A stretch of 64,000 nt of DNA from positions 3,187,001 to 3,251,000 of the forward strand of contig NZ_LT629763.1 in assembly GCF_900105255.1 (NCBI RefSeq), read 5' to 3'. The position numbers and the translations under genes were made by a program. This DNA comes from Halopseudomonas sabulinigri (GTDB lineage: Bacteria > Pseudomonadota > Gammaproteobacteria > Pseudomonadales > Pseudomonadaceae). Within the stretch, counting starts at the first letter, position 1. Each line of letters starts with the position of its first letter. The notes below the pieces were generated by a model. That model ran no database searches and was not told the DNA's origin. It saw only the letters and a list, made by a program, of their open reading frames with translations. Below are positions 41,487-50,279 of this stretch, one piece after another.

Positions 41487-42848
41487 ATGAAAACCCGTAT
41501 TTCCTTGCTTTCTGTACTAGCGCTTGCGCTGGCGGCTGCGCAGGCCAACGCGGCCGTGTCGGCTGATGAAGCCGCTCAATTGGGCGCAAGCCTCACACCC
41601 ACTGGCGCTGAGCGTGCCGGCAATGCCGACGGCTCTATACCTGAGTGGACCGGCGGCCTGCCAGAGAACGCCGGCAGCGTGGATGCCGCCGGCCGCCCTG
41701 CCAACCCTTATGCTAACGAGCAACCGCTGTTTGTCATCACAGCGGCTAATATGGATCAGTACCAAGCTCTGTTGAGCGACGGTCACAAGGCCATGCTGCG
41801 CCGCTATACCGACAGCTTCCGCCTGCCGGTTTATGCTAGCCACCGCAGTGCGGCGTTGCCTCAGTCGGTCTACGATGCGATTGCGCAAAACGCCGTAAAG
41901 ACCACCATGGTGGATGGTGGCGCCGGGCTGAAGAACTTCTCTATCGCCACGCCTTTCCCAATCCCCAAGGCGGCCAAGGAGGTGGTTTGGAACCACATTG
42001 GTCGATATCGCGGTGGCAGTGCACGCCGTCAGGTAATTCAGACAGCGCCGCTGGTCGATGGCACCTTTGTGCCGGTGCTGATGCAGCAGCAGTTCAGCTA
42101 CCGCGACCAGTTGAAGGACTTTGATCCGGCCAACCCGGACAATGTGCTGTATTACTTCATGCAGGAAATCAAGTCGCCAGCGCGGTTGTCCGGCAGCATC
42201 GTGCTGGTTCACGAAACGCTGGATCAGGTCAAGGAGCCACGGCGAGCCTGGCTCTACAATGCTGGCCAGCGCCGTGTACGTCGTGCGCCGCAGGTATCCT
42301 ATGACGGCCCTACTCCGGCCACAGACGGCCAGCGGGTTGCCGACAATCTGGACATGTTCAACGGCGCGATGGACAAGTACGACTGGGAGCTTAAAGGCAA
42401 GCGCGAGGTGCTGATGCCCTATAACAACTTCCAGATCGACTCTCCGAGCCTGAGCTATGACGATTTGATTCAGCCCGGACACCTCAACCCTGATGCCCTG
42501 CGTTACGAGCAGCACCGGGTCTGGGTGGTAGAAGCCACCCTAAAGCCGGACGAGCGTCATATCTACGCCAAGCGGGTGTTCTATATCGACGAGGACACCT
42601 GGCAGATCTCGCTGGCCGAGCAATACGATGCACGGGGACAACTGTGGCGGGTTTCGGAGGGCTTTATGATTCCACTGTATGACCGCAAGATTCCCTGGTT
42701 AGCCGCTGAGTCTATCTCTGACCTGCTCAATGGGCGCTATTCGGTATTCGGGCTGCGTAACGAAATCAACAGTCCGATCGAGTTCGGATTTACTGCCAGT
42801 TCATCGGAATACACGCCTAACGCGCTGCGTAACTCTGGCGTTCGGTAG
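41487..42848 (+). CDS. DUF1329-family periplasmic/lipoprotein-like protein
   Basis: 453 residues with a signal peptide cleaved after AQANAAV (about residue 22). The DUF1329 core is seen in LGASLTPTGAERAGNADGSIPEWTGG, AWLYNAGQRRVRRAPQVSYD and ERHIYAKRVFYIDEDTWQISLAEQYDARGQLWR. It has the LolA/LolB-like beta-sheet pattern and is the standard partner of DUF1302 proteins, probably shuttling a hydrophobic substrate across the periplasm. AAGGAGG precedes the ATG. A strong terminator follows. Confidence 0.9.
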   Translation: MKTRISLLSVLALALAAAQANAAVSADEAAQLGASLTPTGAERAGNADGSIPEWTGGLPENAGSVDAAGRPANPYANEQPLFVITAANMDQYQALLSDGHKAMLRRYTDSFRLPVYASHRSAALPQSVYDAIAQNAVKTTMVDGGAGLKNFSIATPFPIPKAAKEVVWNHIGRYRGGSARRQVIQTAPLVDGTFVPVLMQQQFSYRDQLKDFDPANPDNVLYYFMQEIKSPARLSGSIVLVHETLDQVKEPRRAWLYNAGQRRVRRAPQVSYDGPTPATDGQRVADNLDMFNGAMDKYDWELKGKREVLMPYNNFQIDSPSLSYDDLIQPGHLNPDALRYEQHRVWVVEATLKPDERHIYAKRVFYIDEDTWQISLAEQYDARGQLWRVSEGFMIPLYDRKIPWLAAESISDLLNGRYSVFGLRNEINSPIEFGFTASSSEYTPNALRNSGVR

Positions 42849-42889
42849 TGCTTCTTGCTGCTCCGTTGCGGTAATTGCTGCGACGCTTT

Positions 42890-42916
42890 GCCGCCCGGTA
42901 TCGGGCGGCTTTTTTT
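42890..42916 (+). terminator. Rho-independent terminator after the DUF1329 gene
   Basis: GCCGCCCG (42890-42897), loop GTAT, CGGGCGGC (42902-42909), then seven T. It separates the dioxygenase-to-DUF1329 transcript from the sulfatase gene, which should have its own promoter or rely on read-through. Confidence 0.9.
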
Positions 42917-42968
42917 GCGTCAGGCCGTCTGGTACTGATGAAGGGCTTATATAACAAGAGGGTTTTGA

Positions 42969-44948
42969 ATGTTCCGCTTTTGTGCGTTGTCCAGAGGCTG
43001 CCTCAAGCTGTCGATACTGCTGTTGTGTACCCTGACGGCCGTCACTGCGCAGGCTCGTTCTGAAAAGCCCAATGTGCTGTTCATCGTGGCCGATGACTTG
43101 GGCTTCAGTGATATCAGCCCTTTTGGCGGTAGCGAGATTCATACCCCGAACTTGCAGCGCTTGGCCGAGCAGGGTGTGGCATTTACCAACTTCCACACGC
43201 TGCCCACCTGCGCGCCCACGCGCTCGGTGCTGCTGACTGGCGCGGATAATCACTTGGCCGGCAAGGGCGCGCAAGTCATTACCCCGGAGCAGCAGGGGCA
43301 CGATGGCTATGAAGGACACCTCAACGACCGTGTGGTGACCTTGGCTGAAGTGCTCGGCAAGGCCGGTTATCGCACCTATTTCTCTGGCAAGTGGCATCTG
43401 GGCGATGAGCCTGAATATGCGCCGTTCAATCGTGGCTTTCAGGAATCCTTTGCGCTGTTGCCAGGCGGTGCCAGCCATTACGCTGACATGCGCCCGCTGC
43501 ATCCGGCTGAGCCTGTGGTCTATACCCGCAACGGCAAGATTGTTGATAGTTTGCCAGCGGATTTTTACTCAACCCGCAACTACACGGACTACCTGATTGA
43601 CTGGCTGCAACGCGACGCTGCCAGTGATCAGCCGTTCTTTGCCTATCTTGCCTACACCGCACCGCATGACCCCTTGCAGGCACCGGAGGAGTACATCCGC
43701 AAATATGACGGTGTTTACGACGAGGGATACGGGAAACTGCGTGCAGAGCGCTACGAACGGCTCAAAGCGCTTGGTGTCTTCGCCGACGTGCCGCTGCCAC
43801 CGTGGCCGGAGCTGATTGCCGAGTGGGACTCGTTGCCCGAGTCTGAAAAAGCCCTGCGACGTCGCGACATGCAGATCTACGCCGCCATGATCGATTACAT
43901 GGACGAGCAGATTGGCCGCGTGCTCGACGTGCTGCAGCAGCAGGGCCAATTGGATAACACCTTGATTGTGTTTTTGAGCGACAACGGTGCCAACGGTACG
44001 CCACCGAAGATCTATCCGGCGCATACCCGCGCCTTCCATGAGAGCTTTGATAACAGCCTGGAAAATCGCGGTGCGCCTGGCTCTTTCGCCTCGCAGGGAC
44101 CGGGCTGGGCGACGGCCAGCGGCGGTGGCCTGAACCTATTCAAGTATTTCGTCTATGAGGGTGGAATCCGCACGCCGGCCATCATGGTCTTGCCCGGTGC
44201 GCAGCAAGCGGGCATTCGGTCGGCTGCGTTCACGCACGTAAGGGATATCGTGCCCACGGTATTGGATGCTGTGCATCTCGTGCACCCTGGTCAGCAGGAT
44301 TCTAGTTTGGCCCCGCTGGAAGGGCGCACGCTGCTTCCGCTGCTAAGGGGTAAGACTGCTTCGACGACACCCTACGAAGTGGGTTACGAGTTGCATGGCT
44401 CGCGTGCTTACATCCGCGATAATTGGAAGGTGGTGCAGTCGGCAATACCCGCTGGAACAGGGCAGTGGCAGCTGTTTGATTTGAGTTCTGATCCGGCTGA
44501 GGTAAACGATCTGGCAGGTGAATACCCTGAAAGGCTTGCTGAACTCAAGCGAGCGCAGGCCGCCTACGAGCAAAAAAACGGTGTGATCTACAGCCCACCA
44601 GGATTCATCAGCAAAGCGCAGATGCTCAGCGCCATCCTGCTCTGTTTATTGGCAGCGGGTGCATTGCTGCAAATACTGCTGCAGCTGCGCACTGGCAGTA
44701 CAAGAAGTGTGTTGCGGCTGTTGTCTGCCGGCATACGGATAGCTCTATCTGCAGCGCTGCTGATGGATTGGCGTATTGGTCTTTTCTACTTGCTGTGCGG
44801 TCTGCAGCTGATTGATCTGTTGATGGCTTTACGGGGGCAGCGTTGGCTGCGTGCGCTACTTGGCGGTGGGTTGTTGCTGCTGGTAGTGGCGCTTGTCTGT
44901 TTACTGCATTCAGGGCTGGGTCTTTGGGTGCTTCTGCAGGACTACTGA
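42969..44948 (+). CDS. Sulfatase with C-terminal membrane domain
   Basis: 659 residues. After a hydrophobic N-terminus (signal or anchor, residues 8-28) comes the alkaline phosphatase-like sulfatase domain with ADDLGFSDISPFGGS (metal site), C81 in CAPTRSVLLTG (the Cys converted to formylglycine, with Thr in place of the usual Ser at position 4), GKWHLGD and FLSDNGANGTPP. Residues 550-659 hold three or four membrane helices (MLSAILLCLLAAGALLQILL to LLLLVVALVCLL), an unusual addition. It would remove sulfate from an ester in the periplasm, anchored to the inner membrane. No dedicated formylglycine-generating gene is seen nearby. Confidence 0.88.
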   Translation: MFRFCALSRGCLKLSILLLCTLTAVTAQARSEKPNVLFIVADDLGFSDISPFGGSEIHTPNLQRLAEQGVAFTNFHTLPTCAPTRSVLLTGADNHLAGKGAQVITPEQQGHDGYEGHLNDRVVTLAEVLGKAGYRTYFSGKWHLGDEPEYAPFNRGFQESFALLPGGASHYADMRPLHPAEPVVYTRNGKIVDSLPADFYSTRNYTDYLIDWLQRDAASDQPFFAYLAYTAPHDPLQAPEEYIRKYDGVYDEGYGKLRAERYERLKALGVFADVPLPPWPELIAEWDSLPESEKALRRRDMQIYAAMIDYMDEQIGRVLDVLQQQGQLDNTLIVFLSDNGANGTPPKIYPAHTRAFHESFDNSLENRGAPGSFASQGPGWATASGGGLNLFKYFVYEGGIRTPAIMVLPGAQQAGIRSAAFTHVRDIVPTVLDAVHLVHPGQQDSSLAPLEGRTLLPLLRGKTASTTPYEVGYELHGSRAYIRDNWKVVQSAIPAGTGQWQLFDLSSDPAEVNDLAGEYPERLAELKRAQAAYEQKNGVIYSPPGFISKAQMLSAILLCLLAAGALLQILLQLRTGSTRSVLRLLSAGIRIALSAALLMDWRIGLFYLLCGLQLIDLLMALRGQRWLRALLGGGLLLLVVALVCLLHSGLGLWVLLQDY

Positions 44949-45014
44949 GCAAGTGCTGCTGTATCCAAGTGTATTGATATATCTCAGATGGGCGCAGAGA
45001 CAGGGGCCGGATAG

Positions 45015-45800
45015 ATGAATGACAAAGTTTGCCTGACCTGTCAGGGCGACGTGCTTTGCATTGGGCTTAACCGGCCTGACAAGCTGAATGCCATGGATAT
45101 TGATCTCTATGTGCAACTGGCAGAGGCCTATGGCCGGTTGGATGGCGACCCTTCACTCCGCTGCGGCGTGCTCTACGCAGAAGGGGCTCACTTCACTGCC
45201 GGGCTGGAGTTGGACCAATGGGCTGAACAGTTCCGAAAGGGATGTTTCCCTAAGCTGCCAGCTGTCGCTTGCGATCCTTTCGGTCTGGACCCTGATCGAC
45301 GGCTATCCAAACCCATGGTGGTTGCAGTGCAAGGTATCTGTTTTACCGCCGGGTTGGAGCTCATGTTGGCCGGCGATATCAGGGTCGCCTCCGAGGATTG
45401 CCGCTTTGGCCAGATTGAGGTGAAGCGCGGGCTTTATCCAGTGGGCGGCGCGACTGTGCGCTTTATCCAGAATATGAGCTGGGGCAATGCAATGCGCTAC
45501 CTGCTGACCGGCGATGAGTTCTGCGCCCGGGAAGCGTACCGGCTTGGGCTGGTTCAAGAGGTGTGTGAGGTTGGTCAGGCATTCGAGCGGGCGCTAGATA
45601 TCGCGCAGCGCATTGCCCGGCAGGCGCCGCGTGCCGTTCTGCAGACGCTGAGCAGTGCGCGGAAATCGCTGGATGAGGGCGGACTGGAGGCTATTGATCG
45701 GCTCATTCCCGATCTGCTGCCGCTCCTTGGTAGTGAGGACTTTTCTGAAGGCGTAGCTTCTTTCCTTGAGCGCCGGCCGGCCCGTTTTGTAGGGCGTTGA
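45015..45800 (+). CDS. Enoyl-CoA hydratase/isomerase (crotonase) family protein
   Basis: 261 residues with the crotonase fold: GLNRPDKLNAMD (substrate loop), GAHFTAGLELDQWAEQF, GICFTAGLELMLAGDIRVASEDCRFGQIEVKRG. Both positions of the catalytic glutamates (GLELML and GQIEV) are acidic. It could hydrate a 2-enoyl-CoA in side-chain oxidation. The ribosome binding site is weak. A C-terminal fragment of a related crotonase lies downstream at 47765-47857. Confidence 0.87.
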   Translation: MNDKVCLTCQGDVLCIGLNRPDKLNAMDIDLYVQLAEAYGRLDGDPSLRCGVLYAEGAHFTAGLELDQWAEQFRKGCFPKLPAVACDPFGLDPDRRLSKPMVVAVQGICFTAGLELMLAGDIRVASEDCRFGQIEVKRGLYPVGGATVRFIQNMSWGNAMRYLLTGDEFCAREAYRLGLVQEVCEVGQAFERALDIAQRIARQAPRAVLQTLSSARKSLDEGGLEAIDRLIPDLLPLLGSEDFSEGVASFLERRPARFVGR

Positions 45801-45888
45801 ATTTTCTATGGTTAGCGCTGCCGCCCTGCCAGCAGGTGTGAGCCGCGAGCGACTGTATTTCAATTAGTTGGATTTCTACGAGGTAAAT

Positions 45889-47685
45889 ATGAGCATCAGG
45901 CTGCTGAACGAGCGCGAGCTGAACTTCCAGCTATATGAAGTGCTGGATACGGAAGCACTGCTGCAGCGACCGCGTTATGCAGAGCATGACCGCGCCGTAT
46001 TTGACGCGACACTGGAAACGGCGCGGGCTATAGCGACCGACTATCTTGCTCCGCACAATCAGAAGGGGGACGCCAACGAGCCGACATTTGATGGTGAAAA
46101 GGTGACCCTGATTCCGGAAACCAAGGTCGCATGGGCTGCCTTGTCGCAGGCTGGCTTTCATGCCGCGCACCACGATGCAGAGTATGGCGGTTTGCAGTTA
46201 CCAGAGGTAATTCTGCGTACCTGTGTGGCCTATTTTTCTGCTGCCAATATCGCCACGGCGGCCTATTCCTTTTTGACAATAGGCGCGGCTAACCTGGTAA
46301 AAAGCTTTGCCAGCGATGCCCTGCGCGATCGTTTTCTGCCGCCGATGCTGGATGGTCGTTACAGTGGCACCATGGCGCTGACCGAGCCAGGCCAGGGTTC
46401 GGCTTTGGGCGACATACGAACCTCCGCGCGCCAGAGCGCGGATGGGAGCTATCGCGTTTTTGGTCAGAAAATGTTCATTTCCGGTGGTGACCATGAGCTG
46501 ACCGAGAACATTGTGCACATGGTGTTGGCACGCATAGAGGGCGCGCCAGCCGGGGTCAAGGGCATTTCCTTGTTTCTGGTACCCAAGGTGCTGGTGAATG
46601 ACGCAGGTCATCTTGGCAAACGTAATGATGTGGCCTTGGCGGGGCTGCTGCACAAGATGGGGTATCGCAATACCACCTCAACGGTGCTCAGCTTCGGCGA
46701 GCAGGGCGGCGCGGTGGGATACCTGGTCGGTGAGCCCAATAAGGGCCTGTCATACATGTTCCAGATGATGAACGAAGCACGTATCGGCGTCGCCCTCGGT
46801 GCATCGGTCCTGGCGTACCAGAGCTACCTGCATGCGCTGGATTATGCCCGCGAACGCCCACAGGGACGAGCCCCTGCGAGCAAGGATCCGCTATCGCCTC
46901 AAGTGCGTATTGTTGAACATGCGGACGTTCGGCGGATGCTGCTGCAACAGAAAGTCTATGCAGAAGGCAGTCTGAGTCTGTGCCTGTACGCCAGCAGCCT
47001 GTTCGAGGACGCCCACACCGCGCCGACCGCTTCCGCCCGTGAAGATGCGGCCGAGCTGCTTGATTTACTGATCCCGATGGTTAAATCCTACCCGTCAAAA
47101 TACGGCGTCCTGGCCTCGGATCTGGGTATTCAGATACTGGGGGGCTCAGGTTACATCCGTGAATACCCCTTGGAGCAGTACTACCGAGACAACCGTCTGA
47201 ATCCTATTCACGAAGGTACCGAAGGCATTCACGGGCTTGACCTGCTGGCGCGAAAACTTAGCCAGCGCGGTGGCAAGGGGTATCGCCTGTTTCTGCAGGC
47301 TGCACGCAGCAGTATTGAAAGTGCCTCTGGCGCGTGTACTGAAATAGCCGCAGCACTGGCAGACGCGCTCGCTATCCTCGAACAAGTTAGTACTGACCTG
47401 CTGGCGCAGGTGAACGCGAATACAGATGCTGGGCTCGCCAACGCCACGGCTTATCTGGACTTATTCGGGCGAGTGCTGGTCGGTTGGATCTGGTTGCGCC
47501 AGGCCATGGTTGCCGACCGGGCGTTGGAGGCCGGCACAGGCAGCGATGAAACAGCCTTTTATCAAGGCAAAATCCATGCGGCGCGCTATTTCATGAACTG
47601 GGAACTGGCTGGTCTCGCGAGTCAGGCACGTTTGCTCAGTGCAGGAGACAGTTTGACCTATGACATGCAGGATAAGTGGTTTTAA
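45889..47685 (+). CDS. Large acyl-CoA dehydrogenase (FadE/DmdC type)
   Basis: 598 residues from the ATG at 45889, preceded by GAGG; the frame extends slightly upstream to a TTG. Motifs are MALTEPGQGSALGDIRTSA (FAD/substrate), FGQKMFISGGDHELTENIVHMVLARIEG, EARIGVALGASVLAYQSYLHALDYARER and NPIHEGTEGIHGLDLLARK with the catalytic Glu region of long ~600-residue acyl-CoA dehydrogenases such as DmdC. It probably oxidises the CoA ester made by the ligase at 37663. It closes the catabolic island before the insertion-sequence remnants. Confidence 0.9.
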   Translation: MSIRLLNERELNFQLYEVLDTEALLQRPRYAEHDRAVFDATLETARAIATDYLAPHNQKGDANEPTFDGEKVTLIPETKVAWAALSQAGFHAAHHDAEYGGLQLPEVILRTCVAYFSAANIATAAYSFLTIGAANLVKSFASDALRDRFLPPMLDGRYSGTMALTEPGQGSALGDIRTSARQSADGSYRVFGQKMFISGGDHELTENIVHMVLARIEGAPAGVKGISLFLVPKVLVNDAGHLGKRNDVALAGLLHKMGYRNTTSTVLSFGEQGGAVGYLVGEPNKGLSYMFQMMNEARIGVALGASVLAYQSYLHALDYARERPQGRAPASKDPLSPQVRIVEHADVRRMLLQQKVYAEGSLSLCLYASSLFEDAHTAPTASAREDAAELLDLLIPMVKSYPSKYGVLASDLGIQILGGSGYIREYPLEQYYRDNRLNPIHEGTEGIHGLDLLARKLSQRGGKGYRLFLQAARSSIESASGACTEIAAALADALAILEQVSTDLLAQVNANTDAGLANATAYLDLFGRVLVGWIWLRQAMVADRALEAGTGSDETAFYQGKIHAARYFMNWELAGLASQARLLSAGDSLTYDMQDKWF

Positions 47686-47764
47686 GGAGGACTATTGTTG
47701 TTCGCTCATGGGCTTACAACCTTCGGGTCGTAGGGTAACCGAACTCTTGGTGTAACGAGTTGCG

Positions 47765-47857
47765 CAGTATCTGCTGCCGATGCTCCACAGCGAGGACTTT
47801 GCCGAAGATGTCGCGTCATTTCTGGGGCGCCGGGCTGCGAACTTAAAGGGGCGTTGA
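47765..47857 (+). pseudogene. C-terminal remnant of a crotonase gene
   Basis: 31 codons reading LLPMLHSEDFAEDVASFL and then GRRAANLKGR before a TGA. Of the last 28 residues, 19 are identical to the end of the crotonase at 45015-45800. A stop lies just upstream in the frame, and the rest of the gene is missing. It is the stump of a second, diverged paralogue, probably cut off by deletion or IS activity. Confidence 0.85.
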
Positions 47858-47908
47858 TCCGTCGAGATCGCGGGCCGCACAAACTGCGTCGCCACTAGTG
47901 CGCCTAGC

Positions 47909-48109
47909 TGTGATCTTTCAGTAGGTTGTTCATTCGGGACATACCCGGCAGATTGGAGGTGCGAAACAACAAGCCCCCGGAGCCCCGAATGAACAACCAC
48001 AAAAATGCCCGATTAACTGTCCATGGTCGAGCCCTTTTGATCACGCGTATCCTTGAAGATGGTCTGCGCCCCTGCGAAGCTGCCCAAGCGATGGGTGTCA
48101 GCCTGCGTA
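47909..48109 (+). mobile_element. IS481-type insertion sequence remnant (left end and N-terminus)
   Basis: An ATG at 47989 opens MNNHKNARLTVHGRALLI and continues through EEGLRP-like EDGLRPCEAAQAMGVSLR, the N-terminal HTH of IS481-family transposases. The frame breaks after about 40 codons, where IS66-like sequence begins. TGTGATC near 47909 may be the left end. Only a non-functional fragment remains. Confidence 0.75.
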
Positions 48110-48416
48110 GTGCTGACGCGCTACCTGGATGCTGCTCCTGTGTCCATCGACAACTATGCGGTCGAGTACCGGATCAGGCCGTGGGCGCTTGGCAGGTAAA
48201 ACAGGCTCTCTGCGGGATCGTTGCGCAGCGGTAAGCGGGCTGCTGGGATCATAAGCCTGACCCAGTCGACTTGCATGAATGGCCATGACCCGTATGTCTA
48301 CCGCAACGACATGCTGACGCGGTTGCCAATGCAGGAGGCTAGCGAGATCGACCAACTGCTACCGCGTCAGTGGATGTCGGGCTGATCGGCGCGCGGTGTA
48401 TTCCCAGTACGCTTAC
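48110..48416 (+). mobile_element. IS66-type transposase C-terminal remnant and right end
   Basis: From 48110 the frame reads VLTRYLDAAPVSIDNYAVEY, RIRPWALGR, a TAA stop at 48197 in place of a codon, then SLRSGKRAAGIISL, MNGHDPYVYRNDMLTRLP and EIDQLLPRQW to a TGA at 48383. This is the end of an IS66 TnpC protein. CGCTTAC at 48410-48416 fits an IS66 right terminus. The joint to the IS481 fragment is direct. Confidence 0.85.
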
Positions 48417-48492
48417 CGTGTATGGCGTGGTTACAACGACAGAAGAGTTCCTCGCAAGCTGATTCCAGCCCCCGATGCTGAGCTGGTACTCC

Positions 48493-49368
48493 CTAGAGAC
48501 TGGACACTTGCAAGCTTAGTTCTTCGATAACCCATTTGGCCCGGCTAGAGAGAGGCCACTCCGAGCGATGGATCAGCCAGAGCGTGTCTTTAACCAACAC
48601 AGGCCCATCGATTACTTGGATGCTTTCAGGGCGTTGGAAGGCCAAGCGGGCGTAACGGGGCAAAATTGTGAATCCCAGCCCTCGCGCCACAGGTTCCAGG
48701 ATCATACTTATCTGGTTGGTAAATCCGTGAGAGGGAATGCTGTCAATTCCCTTCTCGCCTGGGTAGTAGCGGCTAAGTAGACGGCTTCCCATGGCACGAG
48801 CATCCGGGTGGTCAATGAAGCCGATGCGCGCTAGGTCCTCCCAGCTGTTGATACGCTCTGACGCTGGTGCCACAAGCTCTAGCGGTTCCTCGGTAAAGCG
48901 ACTCACGCTAATGCGCTGATCATCAGGCTTGAGGGCTGTTAGACCTAGTTCGTAGCGGTTCTCCAGGACGGCTTGGAGTATTTCATTATCAGGGGCAAAG
49001 CGCTGACGCATGATAAGCCCCGGGTTTTCTTGCTGTAATGCCAGCATCATTGGATGCAAGACCAAGCCTATGCTGCCAGGACAGATCAGCCCGATTTCTC
49101 CATAGGTATCGTCTGCCTCTGACAGCTTTCTGCGAAGCCGCTGATCGGCGGCGCCGACCTCCCTGCAGTAGTCCAACAGTGCATGACCAGCGGGTGTGAG
49201 CTCAAGTTGTCGAGGGCGACGTATCAGCAAGGGCCCAAGCTGTTCTTCCAGCTTCCTCACGTGCTGACTGACCGCGGCCTGGGTCAGGTCGAGATGCTCG
49301 GCACAGCGTGTGAAACTGCCTTGATCCCTCAGGGCCAAGAAGGTGCGCAGCCATTGTGGATTTAGCAT
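48493..49368 (-). CDS. LysR-family transcriptional regulator
   Basis: 291 residues. The helix-turn-helix is MLNPQWLRTFLALRDQGSFTRCAEHLDLTQAAVSQHVRKLEEQLG, with a periplasmic-binding-like effector domain from about residue 90. It is transcribed away from the VOC gene at 49464, the typical arrangement for a LysR activator and its target. A LysR-type box overlaps its own start. The stop is close to the end of the insertion-sequence remnants. Confidence 0.92.
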   Translation of the reverse strand: MLNPQWLRTFLALRDQGSFTRCAEHLDLTQAAVSQHVRKLEEQLGPLLIRRPRQLELTPAGHALLDYCREVGAADQRLRRKLSEADDTYGEIGLICPGSIGLVLHPMMLALQQENPGLIMRQRFAPDNEILQAVLENRYELGLTALKPDDQRISVSRFTEEPLELVAPASERINSWEDLARIGFIDHPDARAMGSRLLSRYYPGEKGIDSIPSHGFTNQISMILEPVARGLGFTILPRYARLAFQRPESIQVIDGPVLVKDTLWLIHRSEWPLSSRAKWVIEELSLQVSSL

Positions 49369-49392
49369 AATGATATCTTATGGTTTCAATAA
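49366..49392. promoter_or_regulatory. LysR-type binding boxes
   Basis: CATAA-N7-TTATG spans 49366-49382 and TTAT-N7-ATAA spans 49378-49392. The second fits the T-N11-A pattern of LysR regulators. They overlap the start of the lysR gene and stand about 70 bases upstream of the VOC gene, which suits autorepression and divergent activation. Confidence 0.55.
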
Positions 49393-49463
49393 CTTTCTTG
49401 TTGTTTTAATTATAGGCTTGCCTCCCTAGACTGGCCACTGATCAAACATCAGGAGATACAGTC

Positions 49464-49964
49464 ATGTCGCAGGCTTATCCGAGAAGCTTTTCCCATATCG
49501 GTCTTTCTGTTACCGATCTGGATGCCGCAGTGAAATTCTACACAGAGGTGATGGGTTGGTATCTCATCATGCCACCAACCACTATCAGTGAGGACGACTC
49601 AGCGATTGGGGTCATGTGCAGCGACGTATTCGGTGCCGGCTGGGGCTCATTCCGGATTGCTCATCTATCAACCAGTGACAGGGTTGGTGTGGAGATCTTT
49701 GAGTTTAAAAATGCCGAAAAGCCTGAAAACAACTTTGAGTATTGGAAAACAGGTGTTTTCCACTTCTGTGTTCAGGACCCAGATGTTGAGGGTTTGGCGG
49801 CTAAGGTTGTCGCGGCTGGTGGAAAGCAGCGCATGCCGGTACGCGAATATTTTCCCGGTGAAAAGCCGTATCGCATGGTTTACATGGAAGACCCCTTCGG
49901 CAACATCCTTGAGATCTACAGCCACAGCTATGAGTTGATTTATTCGGCTGGCGCCTACGAGTGA
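49464..49964 (+). CDS. VOC-family (glyoxalase-like) protein
   Basis: 166 residues in two beta-alpha-beta-beta-beta halves: FSHIGLSVTDLDAAVKFYTEVMGW and FHFCVQDPDVEGLAAKVVAAGG, ending KPYRMVYMEDPFGNILEIYSH. Metal-ligand candidates are H11 in the first half, the E of VGVEIFEF, H95 (VFHFCV) and the E of NILEIY. Fold members include glyoxalase I, resistance proteins and dioxygenases. Co-location with a quinone-reductase-like protein and a formate-dehydrogenase-like molybdoenzyme hints at detoxification of reactive carbonyls. AGGAGA precedes the ATG. Confidence 0.8.
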   Translation: MSQAYPRSFSHIGLSVTDLDAAVKFYTEVMGWYLIMPPTTISEDDSAIGVMCSDVFGAGWGSFRIAHLSTSDRVGVEIFEFKNAEKPENNFEYWKTGVFHFCVQDPDVEGLAAKVVAAGGKQRMPVREYFPGEKPYRMVYMEDPFGNILEIYSHSYELIYSAGAYE

Positions 49965-50181
49965 AGCCCTTCAGTTCTACGGGCGCATCACTTCTGGCTG
50001 TGCCGGTGCCGCGTTGATCAGGGCGTGCGGGATAGCATGGCTCTCTGGCTAAAGCTCTCCCCGCGTAGGCCCAATGCAATCGGAGAAAAACATGCCTTGT
50101 AAGCCATTCATTGCTGCCTTGCACCGCTCAAACAGCATTTTGATTTAATGCCTAAGTTGCCGAAGCCTGTAAGAAATCGAT

Positions 50182-50242
50182 CTAGAGGTGCTTCTAGTTT
50201 TATTAAAAAAAGGGAGCGCACGCCTCGAGGCGATTACTCCCT
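50182..50242 (-). terminator. Terminators in the 49965-50279 gap
   Basis: On the minus strand AGGGAG (50242-50237), an internal loop, CGCC-TCGA-GGCG, a second internal loop and CTCCCT (50216-50211) are followed by seven T, a good terminator for the gene at 50280-51206. A shorter plus-strand hairpin CTAGA/TCTAG (50182-50197) followed by TTTTATT could end the VOC transcript. The rest of the 315-base gap shows nothing recognisable. Confidence 0.7.
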
Positions 50243-50279
50243 AGGAGAAAGGGTTGTCAGTTCGAGATGAGAAAACAGG

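Noticed and set aside
47692-48000. Minus-strand frame of 102 residues opposite the crotonase stump
   Set aside because: The plus strand explains the region better as gene and IS remnants, and the frame has no recognisable content.
19587-48340. Other isolated GCTAGC hexamers as members of the GntR operator set
   Set aside because: Single six-base matches inside coding regions are expected by chance and lack the extended palindrome and the 21-22 bp pairing.
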